Source: Atopsyche davidsoni
Taxonomy: Eukaryota > Arthropoda > Insecta > Trichoptera > Hydrobiosidae
Direction: 5' to 3'
Length of the DNA: 64,000 nt
Assembly (NCBI GenBank): GCA_022113835.1
Contig: JAILWY010000001.1
Location: forward strand, 2,852,001-2,916,000
The translations under genes were made by a program, and so were the position numbers. Position 1 is the stretch's first letter. Each line of letters begins with the position of its first letter. The notes beneath the pieces were generated by a model. The model did not search any database. It saw only the letters and a list, made by a program, of their open reading frames with translations, and was not told the origin of the DNA. Below, piece after piece: positions 44,155-54,405 of this stretch.

Positions 44155-44581
44155 CAGTGCTTCTCAAAGTGGTCCCTACGGACCCCAGGGGGTCCCTGGG
44201 ATCATTCAGGGGGTCCTTAGAAAATTAAAATCGATCTAGGGGTCTCTGAACAACGTCAGAAAGTTAAAATAAATAACAATGAATACATTATTAGCGATTT
44301 TTACGTCCTAAGTAAAATATAAATATAGACAAGTGCATAATATACAAGTAATAACAGGCATCGCGGTGAGTCAGGAAGGTTAATACAGGAACGCAATAGA
44401 GTCGATACTTGCACCAACTAGTCTATAATATGAATTTATGTAGTTTTTCATCCAGGGGCCGTAGGCAAGTTTTGACTATGAAAGAGGGTCCGTAGGCATG
44501 TTTTGACTATGAAAGGGGGTCCGTAGGCAAATTTTGACTATGAAAGAGGGTCCGTGGGCCAAAAGAGTTTGAGACCCACTG
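44155..44581. mobile_element. hAT-like MITE with internal minisatellite
   Basis: The left end CAGTGCTTCTCAAAGTGG and the right end in reverse CAGTGGGTCTCAAACTC are hAT-type termini. The flanking 8-mers ATTTACAC (44147-44154) and ATTTCCGC (44582-44589) match at 6 of 8, fitting an aged 8-bp target duplication. Inside, three-plus ~31-bp units (GTCCGTAGGCAAGTTTTGAC then TATGAAAGAGG) span 44455-44565. No transposase. Confidence 0.75.
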
Positions 44582-44589
44582 ATTTCCGC

Positions 44590-45020
44590 GTTATCATTTT
44601 ACGCACGGCGGTGGCGAGTACTAGCGCACGGTGGAAGCGCGCCCTATTAAATGGCCACCCACAAAAAAGCCAACAGAAAAAACTGCATAATTTATGTTCC
44701 TGGCAACCCACGGAAAGCCAAACATTTCGCGGCGCTCCACGCGCTTTTATATTACGCGATCGATAGTCCGCGTGTCCGCGTGTCCACGTGGCCCGCGTGT
44801 CCGCGTGTCCGCGTGTCCCGCGTGTCCACGTGGCCACGTGGCCCGCGGAGAGTGCGAGCCCCGAAATAATTATTGTTTGCGGTCGGCCCATAAGGCGGCG
44901 TCCACACGCCACGCTATTGATTGCACTCCGGCGATTAGATTCTGAGATACATTTGCGTAATGGATGTTCCTTTATCGGAGTCGTTTGTTATTTTGACAAT
45001 CGACCGCGGCCGCTCGAGTG
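44590..45020. promoter_or_regulatory. CpG island with CACGTG-bearing minisatellite
   Basis: Units of CGCGTGTC / CACGTGGC repeat over about 44765-44850, giving several perfect CACGTG E-boxes. CpG extends from 44600 to 45015 (CGACCGCGGCCGCTCGAG near 45000). The 124-codon minus-strand frame is repeat-driven (GHADTRATW-type) and not called. Possible bHLH-binding promoter island or an unstable minisatellite. Confidence 0.4.
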
Positions 45021-45618
45021 TCGGAATGGTTGATCAATTCTCGTACCTACAAGAGCGATAAATTATTATATGCTTTACTACATGTCGCGGACTTGCGGTT
45101 TCAGGTGTACGCATCTTTATAAATAACGAATATTAATTGCCATTAAATATTTAGTATAAATTTTAATACGACTATTGTACAACGCTTGATGGGAAATTCG
45201 AGTTTGTTAGTAGTTACATTAAAACAATTTTCTTGATGCGATTATCTTACAGCGTCATTAAGGATGTCATTTGATGTTTTATAATTATTTTATTTCACGA
45301 CGCGATAGTCATATAATTTTTACAATAAATCTTGGATATTACATGAATTTGTTTTTTTTTGTTTAGTGCACTGTCAAATCAAATGAATAAAACCTTATAC
45401 CTAGATAAAAAAATGCATTTTTATTAAACCGATTGTGCACATTTAAAGATACACAGATCCTAAAATATTATTACAATATTTATTTTGTTTGTACAAAATG
45501 GCATGAATTTGTTTTATTATATTATTTGTATTAATTTTTTTATGTTTGATCATTAAATTTAATTGGACATTTGGCAAGTTTTTTGCTCATAGAAGAAAAA
45601 TAATATTGTGAATTTTAA

Positions 45619-45623
<5 letters not shown>

Positions 45624-45654
<31 letters not shown>
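45624..45654. repeat. (TA)n microsatellite
   Basis: An uninterrupted TA run of about 15 units. Confidence 0.9.
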
Positions 45655-45655
<1 letters not shown>

Positions 45656-45869
45656 GTTATGTTATGTATAGCAGTAGAATTTACTGTTAAATTTTTGATT
45701 ATATTCCCAGAACAGAAGTACATGATTTGATATATAATATTTTAAAAATACTGTAATCTCGCACGGCCTTTATGTACATGCAATCCAAAATCTCGCAATA
45801 TTTTACTAGCAAAAAACACACCACATCCAATTTTACATTTTAACCCGAAACCAAAATAAACGCAGAATT

Positions 45870-46130
45870 CTCCAGAATGCAGCCATTAAGTCGTAAACGG
45901 CAAGGGTTGCAAAGTTTGCAACCTTCGGAACATAACTGCACCCAGCGCAAGGCTTTGTGGGTGCCGCCAACCCTTTAGGGCAGGGGGATGGAGAAATCTA
46001 CTCCCTCAGGAAACTGAATGGCGCAATAATCGTAAACTGACCGAGTCTCCAGATCGGCGGACTTTGTGCAAAACTGCCGCCTGCAAAAAACGCTGCAGCT
46101 GCAATTATGCAATTAAGTATGGGAACGATA
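45870..46130. other. Unique GC-moderate block
   Basis: Contains AAGTCGTAAACGGC, then GGGTTGCAAAGTTTGCAACC (an inverted pair TTGCAAA / TTTGCAA), GGTGCCGCCAACCC and GCTGCAGCTGCAATTATGC. No frame and no repeat copy. Candidate non-coding conserved element. Confidence 0.2.
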
Positions 46131-46192
46131 ATAGAAACTGAAATGTTTGGATTTGGTAGTTTGTGTTTTTAAAAATTAACGGTATACTATAT

Positions 46193-46545
46193 TATTGATT
46201 TTTGTGAAGACCGTCTCACAGGAAGAACGATTTTGCCTATACAGGTTTTTTTATTGATTGATTATGATTAAGTACATTTTTTAAAATATTGAAAAATGGT
46301 TAAAGAAACTCTCAGAAAATATTTAATTGGCATAATAAGTACGTTGTTTCACTTATAGGATATGATTGTTAAAAATTCTTGCCAAGTACCTAGTGATTCG
46401 TTGGTATAATTGGGAATACACCGGCCATGTAAGTTTGGGAATTTGGGTTCGAATCCCACACAAATTACGATGATATTTTTCTAAGAGTTTCTTTAATCAT
46501 TTTTCAATATTTGAAAAAATGTACTTCATCATTATTAACGGTATA
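46193..46545 (+). mobile_element. Fold-back SINE, second subfamily, full copy
   Basis: Head TGATTTTTGTGAAGACCG, TCTCACAGGAAGAACG, GCCTATACAGG. Left arm 46263-46321 and right arm 46473-46534 pair imperfectly (TTAAAGAAACTCTCAG / CTAAGAGTTTCTTTAA). The tRNA-like core (46392-46470) reads TGATTCGTTGGTATAATTGG, then CCGGCCATGTAAG, and GGGTTCGAATCCCACAC with a perfect box B. The core is shared with copies 1, 2 and 4; the arms and head differ, giving two subfamilies. Confidence 0.85.
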
Positions 46546-47940
46546 CTATATTAATATTTAATCTACATTTATTTTTATGTATTTTTAAAAGCCTTCCAAA
46601 TTTTTACTGTAACTCTTTAAGTAAATGATTTATGTATTTTATCTTCACTGTCGCGTAGCCGTAGCGTCATTGATCATCATGAAAATTTTTGACTTATTAG
46701 CAAATTAATTGCTGAAAACATATTCAAAAAGCCTTTCTTTAACATAGAGCATGTAAATTATTATTTTCACTCTTCTCCCTTGCACCTTGTGGGTAGTACG
46801 CAGATATATTTGCCATTGAATCACGGTGTGGAAATTCATGGATATTAAATATTTAGAATATTGTAATTATTGGCATATCAAGTACAAGATATTTTAATAA
46901 ACCATATTAAATGTTAAAAATAAATACGCTTGATTCCGTGTACACTACAAAATTATTTAAATAAAATAATAAAATCAAGAGGTATCTCCTTGTTTTGTTA
47001 TTTGATACTTGCTGAAACGTACCCAAATTATTATGAATATACATACACAAAATATTATGAAAAGTAAAAAGATTTATTTTTAGTTTTGTATGAGCTACAT
47101 TAATGCTATTTGATTTACCCAATTTTTAAAACTATTAGGTTAATGTGTTTATAAGTAGTAATAAGTTATTCTTTTATGCAATGACCATATTGTTTGATAT
47201 CAAAAAAATATGCAATTTGAAAAAAAATAAATAAAAAAACAGTTATTATACATCCACGTGTATTTATTTTTCAATATTACGCAAGCACGTGTGTGCAGTA
47301 CGGCCATGCTGCAAAACCACCCTTTTTGCCAACAGGTCGTAAAAGCCCCGGAAATATTTTATGGGGGTGCTAATTTCGGTCTTTCTGTTTTTTCTCAAAG
47401 CAAACTCGGTTTACGGCTGTAAAGAGTTAAGTTTCCTTTGAAAGGGGATGCAATTTTTGTTTAAAATGTATAAAATTTGAACCTTTGTAAACTGCACGGA
47501 GGTCTGCACTTGCCTGCAAAACTGCACTTTGCAACGACAGTAAATATATACGATTCTTAAAAAATGGCGCAAGCAACCAAGGTTACGAGTGATTACAAAT
47601 GTGTTACAGACGTTTAAACCTAGTTAGTACGTTTATTACTACATAAAGTACAAAAAATGTAAATTTGTCAAAAACTGCACTCACCGCTAGTCCCCTGCAA
47701 AATCTTGACGACAAAGTGTTGACATATCGGAGCACGACAGCACAAAGCACAAATTTAAATATATATTATACTCATAGTAATATTTTTATACAAAAAGTAA
47801 TTTTTGTGATTTATTATGGTCATTTATATTCAGTGGGCGGTAACTAGTTATCATTAGGATGTTAGTTATGTCGCAGCGTGTGTAGCCTGCTTTAGGTTTC
47901 ATGAAAATGTTTTAAAAAAAACTGTAACGCTTATAAAAGC
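46546..47940. other. AT-rich stretch with a unique GC-moderate block
   Basis: 47280-47540 contains CAAGCACGTGTGTGC, CAGGTCGTAAAAGCCCCGG, GTAAACTGCACGGAGG and CCTGCAAAACTGCAC. No gene or repeat recognised. Confidence 0.3.
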
Positions 47941-47949
47941 GTCCACGGG

Positions 47950-48295
47950 GCAGATCCCTTTGATGGATCAATTTTCGAGTATTTTGATAATTTTATAAAA
48001 TATTTTGCGAAGAATGTACTGCATTAATAGAAAAAAAATTAATGCCAAATGCTAGATACATTCCTTCTTCTACAGATAAAATATTTTTATTTCTTATAAT
48101 TTTTTTTTTATTATATGATAAATATGTGTCTTCCCGATTGAAGTTTATGAATTTTAAAATCATTATGGTCAACGGATCTTGAGCCCAAAGCATTTAGGTG
48201 TTCTTTTTATGCAGGAATTAAGTAAGAGATTAGTTTAAAAATTAAAAAAGAAAAAACATTAGCATAGTCTGGTTCTTAAAAGTCATCGTTTTATC
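47950..48295. repeat. Dispersed repeat family R, copy 4
   Basis: Diverged copy: ACATTCCTTCTTCTACAGA, ATATGATAAATATGTGTC, TCCCGATTGAAGTTTATG, AAAGTCATCGTTTTATCAA. It ends directly against a LINE tail (48302), as at 33605. Confidence 0.6.
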
Positions 48296-48301
48296 AATTT
48301 T

Positions 48302-48430
48302 TTGGTGCCTCTCCTCAGAGAAGGTTGGTGTGCATCTCACTGAAAATATTTTTATCATTGTTTGGCTGTGCTCTTACCTTTCAGCCATTGTCGCAAATTC
48401 CACATCTATTTAAAGTTTCTTTTTCAAATA
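48302..48430 (-). pseudogene. LINE 3' end fragment
   Basis: GGTGCCTCTCCTCAGAGAAG then GTTGGTGTGCATCTCACTG is the tail in minus orientation. CAGCCATTGTCGCAAATTCC then CACATCTATTTAAAGTTTC aligns with the LINE block at 33050-33095. The frame is lost. Confidence 0.5.
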
Positions 48431-48581
48431 CTTTTTACTAATTATAAAACAATAATCAATAAATATTTTAAAATAGTATATCAGCTATATATGTACTTCA
48501 ATACATCGGTCGTACCAGAAATGGCTTATCAATAGACCATCATCGCGTCCCGATGTGCGTGCTTGGACAGTTTGAATAATT

Positions 48582-48785
48582 GTGAAAGTTTCTACGTGGC
48601 AAATATTTTCGTATGGCGACGATCGATTCGGCCGGTATCTGCCAAGGACCCCCTCCTTGGCACCGAGGGGGTTACATCAGCCCCCCTGGCCGGGGACGCC
48701 GGCGACCCCGGAAGTCGACGACAAGACCCCGCCACTGTGGGTTCAGGCGAACGTCCGCTATTTGCACGAATCAATCAACGAGTGA
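48582..48785 (+). other. GC3-rich open frame, unidentified
   Basis: Open for 67 codons without an ATG start, ending at TGA 48783-48785. Third positions are GC-biased over the last 48 codons and the peptide is proline-rich then mixed (DDKTPPLWVQANVRYLHESI). Two other plus frames are also open. Could be a terminal exon or a retroelement relic; nothing recognised. Confidence 0.15.
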
Positions 48786-48837
48786 TGTCTGGATGCTAAT
48801 AAATATTACTTTCCAAACATATATGAAATAATTATTG

Positions 48838-49195
48838 GTTTCTTCTTCTTTCGTTGCCTGGCCATTTCTTCGAACATGTCCCTGTCCTGGGGCAGTCTCG
48901 CCAATTCGGCTGCACTTCCGATCTCTAGCCACTGGCGCAAATTCCTTCTTCCAATGCTCTCTTTTTCATCGATTTTTCCTTGGACAATCAGTTGGAGGAT
49001 GCCATACTTATTGTTAATAGGAGACCTTCAGGAGTTTCCTTTCTCTCTTTCGTTTGTGACGCGGTCAACCACATTTCAAACGCTTCAATTCTTCGCATAG
49101 TAACTGTCTTGAGTGTCCAGGCTTGAACTCCATAAAGGAGAATTGAGACGACATAACACTTAGTGAATCTCAATCGAGATTTTAAGGTTATGTTT
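48838..49195 (-). pseudogene. LINE reverse-transcriptase ORF, C-terminal part
   Basis: The minus strand from 49173 reads RFTKCYVVSILLYGVQAWTL then MRRIEAFEMWL. This is the region just after the RT domain of a non-LTR element (LLYGxExWTL ... RIEAFEMW), a signature of RTE-like and related insect LINEs. After a frameshift come IGSAAELARL- and FEEMARQ-type stretches near the ORF end. Truncated at the 5' side. Fits a typical dead 5'-truncated insertion. Confidence 0.8.
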
Positions 49196-49311
49196 CTTGA
49201 GCAAAATTTATTGCTGTAATAATTGTTTAATATCGTCTTTTATGTCTATTAGAAGTATATACAAGGGTGTTATGTAAGCATTTCGTTTTAATCAGTTCTA
49301 TACGGATGTTT

Positions 49312-49535
49312 ATTTTTATTCATCAAGTGCTTCTCCTCAGAGGAGGTTGGACCATTTCACTGAGCATATACTCATGGTGAGCCAGTATTCATGGTTTTCT
49401 AAGGGGAAGATAGTGTAGTGGGTCCTTCTACACCTCAGTTTTATATTGGAAGGAAAATTCTGCGTATTACTGCTGCCCAATAGCATTATTATATAACCTT
49501 TTTCTAACAATGCTCTAGCGTTTAGATCGATAGAT
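49312..49535 (-). mobile_element. LINE-tailed short retroelement, copy 7 (3' part)
   Basis: TTCATCAAGTGCTTCTCCTC, GAGGAGGTTGGACCATTTC, ACTCATGGTGAGCCAGTA, CTACACCTCAGTTTTAT, CAATAGCATTATTATATAAC and GCTCTAGCGTTTAGATC in family order, minus orientation; the head is missing. Confidence 0.75.
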
Positions 49536-49754
49536 AAGATGTTTATTAAAAATAATAAAAGAGGAACGCTCATGATTTTATCAGACCGTTACCTGAAATA
49601 TTTTCACGAAAATCAATAATTATTCACTTGAGATATGTATTATATTTGAGTATGATTTTTGAAAATTAACTTCTAGTTTAAACAATTAGTAGATTAGTGT
49701 ACAATACGTTTTTAGACAATCGATTCACACATGAATATCCGACAAAAGTCATGA

Positions 49755-49870
49755 AAAACTTTTTTAACGACTTTGGGTGGGATTTGAACCCTACGTCCAC
49801 GGTTGTCGTGGCCCGATGCTCTTGCCAATCGTGCCACCTTAACTGATTGAGAAATTGAATCGTTATATAC
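49755..49870 (-). mobile_element. tRNA-derived SINE, third family
   Basis: On the minus strand: GGTGGCACGATTGGCAAGAG (box A region), CGGGCCACGACAACCGTGG (an anticodon-arm-like hairpin), then GTAGGGTTCAAATCCCACC (box B with T-arm pairing). The cloverleaf is good in the D and T regions, but the acceptor ends do not pair and an AT-rich body follows. A SINE or tRNA pseudogene; not counted as a tRNA gene. Confidence 0.5.
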
Positions 49871-50020
49871 AAATACAGAATCGATACAATATATCTTAAA
49901 ACATAATGTAAACATAATAAACGAGTATGGGTGAAAACTGTTGATTTATTAATAAATATTATTGGTAAGGCCGATAAGCTTGTAATTTATGATAACTCCA
50001 AGGTTATTTGCTTATAATAG

Positions 50021-50028
50021 TGACGTCA
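50021..50028. promoter_or_regulatory. Perfect CRE palindrome
   Basis: TGACGTCA in a GC-poor context (ATAGTGACGTCAGCAAG). One of four perfect copies in the window. Confidence 0.2.
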
Positions 50029-50162
50029 GCAAGTCGTCTCTTATGCATGTGTACAAATCGATTTTCTTAATCGGAAAGCTACAGTCAGTTCTTTTCTCCA
50101 TCTTTATATACTATTATATATTTACCTAACAGAGGTTCATACTTATATTCGAATCAGTCTTT

Positions 50163-50650
50163 TATTCTTCTTCTTTGAGTGCCTTTCCTCATCGAAGGTT
50201 GGGGACCATCTTATTGAGCATATATTTATCCTGGGTCTTACAACTTCACATCACGTAAGCTTTTTCTATCCAATGGCACTTTTCCTTGGATTTTTCTTTT
50301 CCATTTTGGTGATTAAGTGTGTAGAAGTATCCTTCGACCATCGACCGGGCCGAGGACCATCCCCTCAAAGCAAAGGGGGTGCAATGCTCGTCAACTTTCA
50401 GGGGTTCACCTGTCACAAGTGACATGTACCCTTTCCTGAATGAAATATTCAGAGAGACTCGCGAACACGAAATTTTGTACGAGATCGATATGTGGAGGCT
50501 CGCGGGGAGTGTGACTATATAAATAATCGACAAGTGACATGCCACAGTTTTCAATTTCCAAGAATATCGAGGGTATTTAATTGGTGGCGACAATGGAAAA
50601 AATAGATTAGTCCGCCAAGACATTATATCTTGGAAATTATGTTTAATACT
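50163..50650 (-). repeat. LINE/SINE tail followed by a dispersed repeat
   Basis: 50163-50230 holds the tail block in minus orientation (TTCTTCTTTGAGTGCCTTTCC). From 50500 to 50600, GAATATCGAGGGTATTTAAT and AAGTGACATGCCACAG recur at 58905-58990 as AATAGATAGCGAGGGTATTT, so both are copies of one repeat. The 135-codon minus frame here and the 75-codon frame at 58802-59029 share KYPRY-type residues through this repeat; neither is a recognised protein. Confidence 0.4.
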
Positions 50651-51224
50651 CATGTATCTAGGAACCTATTAAGGAACAAAGCATTGGGACATATTAAGGT
50701 TATAGGAAGTGGACGCACTTTTCCTAGCAGTTTTCATTACAGAACAATATTTTATCTTTATAAATACGCGTTTTAATACCAAAACAGGCTTATCTGTTTC
50801 GATATGAAATTGTGAATTATGAACTAGATTTAATTTATTTTTGAGAATTTGCCAGTTATACTTAGTTTACATAATGATGATACATAATAACAAACAGTTT
50901 TATTGTGTAAAGATATAAACAAAAATAATAATAGATATATCAAATGAGCTTGTTGAATTTATGAAGAAAAAAAAAAGTGTATTTACTCAGAAATACACAA
51001 CGCTATGTTTAGTAGTTAGAAAACCGAGACGTAAAAAGGAGTTCGCATCACGATCTTTTTAATTGAGAATAATAAAAAATATTACAACAAAAATATAAGT
51101 TTTTATATCGATAAACTCTGAACAGGTCTTTATTCTGAAACAACGATAAACATAAGATACGTCGGCCGATTATTCTCTAAAATGTGGCAAAAAACAAAAC
51201 AAAACACCCTGCAAAAACTCAAGG

Positions 51225-51480
51225 CCATCGCCCGGTTTCAAGATCGGTCCTCGGCTGTTGTCCGTCTCGCTCTCTCCCCGAGCTCTCGGCAGGTGCCGGA
51301 GAGGGACAGGTAGAGGCCGCGGCTCCTTTCTGAGCGCAGGCCTGTTATTCGCCAGGTCTCACGTGTATTATTTTTTGTATCGAAATTCGCGCAGCCAAAT
51401 TGAATGATTATGCTCGCGGAACCGGTCTTCGCAGACAACGCAAAACTGCGGTCCGCGCCGTTTTAATACATAAATCTTTG
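51225..51480. promoter_or_regulatory. CpG-rich patch, candidate regulatory
   Basis: CGCTCTCTCCCCGAGCTCTC, GGACAGGTAGAGG (Zelda-type CAGGTAG at 51308-51314), CAGGTCTCACGTG. No convincing frame. Confidence 0.25.
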
Positions 51481-51730
51481 ATCTTAATCTAGAATGTACG
51501 CGAGGCTTACCCGGCGTGACCGTTGAAATCGAGGGTTCCTAAACTGTTGCATTTTGGATTATGCGTCGCTTTGATTGAACTTGGTACGATTTAATAAATA
51601 GAAGTCATTACTTCCAAATTTATATGTTTCGTGTACTGTTATAATTATAGTTATCGTGTAGATATTATTAATTTTTAAAGCACTAGTTTTTAAAATCTGG
51701 CGAAGACGTTACAAAAAATATGTTTATTTT

Positions 51731-51955
51731 TATATTTTTGAATAAAATACTTGAGTGATTTTCCACATGTTCGTTTTTATTTGTGACCGGTATCGCCAAC
51801 CTTTCACGTTGGCATTATCAACATGAGACTCTGTTTGATAATGCCAACGTGAAAGGTTGGCGAAACCGGTCACAAATAAAAACGAACATGTGGAAAATCA
51901 CTCAAGTATTTTACTCAAAAATATTGAAATGGAGTTCCACCAATACTTTAAAAAT
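51731..51955. mobile_element. Palindromic MITE, copy 4, near-perfect hairpin
   Basis: Arms 51744-51821 and 51835-51912 (78 bp) are inverted with a single mismatch (GGTATCG against GGTTTCG) around a 13-base loop. Each arm carries AAAATACTTGAGTGATTTTC, CACATGTTCG, GACCGGT, GCCAACCTTTCACGTTGGC and ATTATCAA. The right arm on the plus strand reads TTGATAAT, the stem GCCAAC/GTTGGC, then GAAACCGGTC, the hammerhead-like order. The outer block GGAGTTCCACCAA follows. Confidence 0.85.
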
Positions 51956-52059
51956 ATCATTTTTATAACTATATATTTTAGTAACAATGCTTTTTAAAAA
52001 TGATGTATTTCATCTAGTATGACTACAGTGGGATAGTCAGGTGCACGCTCCTTGAACAG

Positions 52060-52445
52060 GTGCGCGGCCTAAGAAGTTGGGGTGCACTGGTCAAGTAAAA
52101 AGCGACACGCACACCGAGGCAGGCGCCCGTCCGTGTGGGCCGCGTCGGTGTGCGTGAGTCCGAGCGTCAGAAATACCTCCTCGAGCATTCTGCTCTCCTG
52201 GTACCAGGAAATGTACAAACTAAAGCCTTAAGGATGTTCCAGGCTTCTCCGTGCGTCATTCACGCAGGGATAACGCTCGAGAGAAGTGCGTCGCTGAATC
52301 TGGAGCTTTGCCCGCGCGGAGGCTCGGAGTTTTCAGGAAATCGTTTTGGGCTCTGTGGAGATTTTCGTTTGCCGCGGCTCTCGCGCTGCACGGCCGTGAC
52401 TCATTCACGGGTCGATATTACTACTTCATAAAAAACAACGGCAAC
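52060..52445. promoter_or_regulatory. CpG island with AP-1 site
   Basis: GGGCCGCGTCGGTGTGCGTG near 52137, CGCTCGAGAGAAG near 52273, and a perfect AP-1 core TGACTCA near 52399 within CGTGACTCATTCACG. The frame 52135-52431 (98 codons) is open but a second frame overlaps it; no domain recognised. Candidate promoter island. Confidence 0.3.
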
Positions 52446-52810
52446 TGAAGTAAACGCGGAGTACGTGAGAGTATCCTTTTAGCAGTGTGTAAAGATTTGA
52501 AGATAAGCCTTATGCATAAAAGTATATATTTTATTTGATACTCAAAAAAAAGCAATATTTTCAGGTGTCTTCTGATTTATATCGTATTGTGATTTATTGC
52601 TTTTCGTTATTTTAGACTTATCATTGTAAAAGGTTTCAAAATAGATTATTTAGATTTTATATTTAGAACAACTTAATAATAATTCGTTTTTAAAGCATGA
52701 ATTCTTGACATGCTCTTAAAAATAGTTTTGTATAAAAAAACATACAAAATAATATATATATATATATTACACGTGCGTAATTTATGCTCTGGTTAATGTT
52801 TTGTATGTGT
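52446..52810. other. AT-rich stretch, no gene seen
   Basis: Includes a short (TA) run near 52753-52767. Confidence 0.4.
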
Positions 52811-52811
52811 C

Positions 52812-54405
52812 TATAAATTCAATCTTTTTGATAAAAAACGAAAATCAATTGAGTACAAAATTTTTGCTAATATCACCAAATTAAAAACTGAAAATATTGC
52901 GATTCATATTTCAATGCAATCTTTTTAACAAAAAACGAAAATCAATTTTTAACAATTACAATTTTCAATATCCTTCCATAAACTAATATCACCACGTTCA
53001 ATAATTGAGAATATTATGAATGCATACATTTTTGACAAAAAATTTAATTAATTAAAAAATTTCCAATAGCGCACATCATTTTCGCTTATACCTCCACATT
53101 GAATAATTGATCATATTATGAATCCATGCACTCTTTTCGACAAAAAAAGTCGATTTATTACAAAATTTCCAATAGCGTACACCTCCATACACCAATATCA
53201 CATATCACCACATTCAATAATTGCGAATATTATGAATTCATATTTAGATGTACTCTTTTTAACAAAAAACGAAATTCAAATTTCCAATAGCGCACATCAT
53301 TTTCGACATTATTAATACCACTGCATTAAATAATTGAGAATATTTGCATCCATGCACACTTTTTGACAAAAAACAAAAATCAATTTAATACAAAAATTCT
53401 ATTAGCCCACACCCTGTTAGCCCAATACCACCAAATTCAATAATTGCGAATATTATGAATCAAAACCTAGATGTACTCTTTTTAACAAAAAAACGAAATT
53501 CAAATTTCCAATAGCGGACATCATTAATACCACTATATTAAATAACTGCGAATATTATGAATCCATACCCCAATGTACTATTTTTAACAAAAAAACGTAA
53601 TTCAAATTCTCAATAGCGGACATCATTTTCGCCATCATTAATATCACTACATTAAATAACTGTGAATATTTTGAATCCTTACCCCGGTGTACTCTCTTTA
53701 ACATAAAACGAAATTCAAATTTCCAATAGCGCACATCATTTTCGCTTATACCACCAGATTAAATAATTAATCATATTATGAATCCATGCACTCTTTTTGA
53801 AAGAAAAAAACAGAAGTCGATTTACTACAAATTTTCCATTAACGCACACCCTCATATACCTCAATACCACTACATTCAATAATTGCGAATATTATGAGTC
53901 CATGTACTGTTTTTAAAAAAAATCGAAATTCAAATTTCCAATAGCGCACATCATTTTCGCATATACCACCAGATTAAATAATTGATCATATTATGAATCC
54001 AAGCACTTTTTTTGAAAAAAAAAAAAACAAAGGACGATTTACTACAAATTTTCCATAAACGCACACTCTCATATACCTCAATACCACTATATTCAATAAT
54101 TGCGAATATTATGAGTCCATGTACTCTTTTTAACAAAAATCGAAATTCAAATTTCCAATAGAGCACATCATTTTCGCTTATACCACCAGATTAAATAATT
54201 AATCATATTATGAATCCAAGCACTTTTTTGAAAAAAAAAAAAACAAAAGACGATTTACTACAAAATTTCCATAAACGCACACCCTCATATACCTCAATAC
54301 CACTACATTCAATAATTGCGAATATTAGGAATCCATGTACTGTTTTTAAAAAAAATCGAAATTCAAATTTCCAATAGCGCACATCATTTTCGCTAATATC
54401 GCCGC
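52812..54405. repeat. Tandem satellite of ~109-bp units with dimeric order
   Basis: About 14 units built on TTCAATAATTGCGAATATT, ATGAATCCATG, CTCTTTTTAACAAAAAACGA, AATTTCCAATAGCGCACATC and ATTTTCGCTTATACCACCA. Successive AATAATTG anchors lie at about 53001, 53103, 53217, 53330, 53440, 53542, 53656, 53763, 53879, 53979, 54097, 54197 and 54313. In the last third the spacing alternates at about 116 and 100 bp, so the repeat there is a ~217-bp dimer. The first units are more diverged. Confidence 0.9.

Noticed and set aside
44538..44912. 124-codon minus-strand protein with GHADTRATW repeats
   Set aside because: The repeats come from the CGCGTGTC minisatellite and part of a hAT-like MITE end.
46392..46470. 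A functional tRNA gene
   Set aside because: Boxes A and B are good, but the acceptor stem does not pair, the anticodon arm is poor, and the sequence recurs inside a repeat family.
49755..49870. A functional tRNA gene on the minus strand
   Set aside because: D- and T-arm-like pairing is present, but the acceptor ends do not match and an AT-rich body follows; better explained as a SINE or tRNA pseudogene.
50509..50522. TATA box (CTATATAAATA) as a core promoter
   Set aside because: It lies inside a dispersed repeat copy in AT-rich DNA and no gene follows.
50246..50653. 135-codon minus-strand protein
   Set aside because: It crosses a dispersed repeat whose second copy (58802-59029) gives a different, shorter frame; no domain is seen.
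52812..54405. CRISPR array
   Set aside because: Units are long, adjoin without unique spacers and diverge gradually: a eukaryotic satellite.
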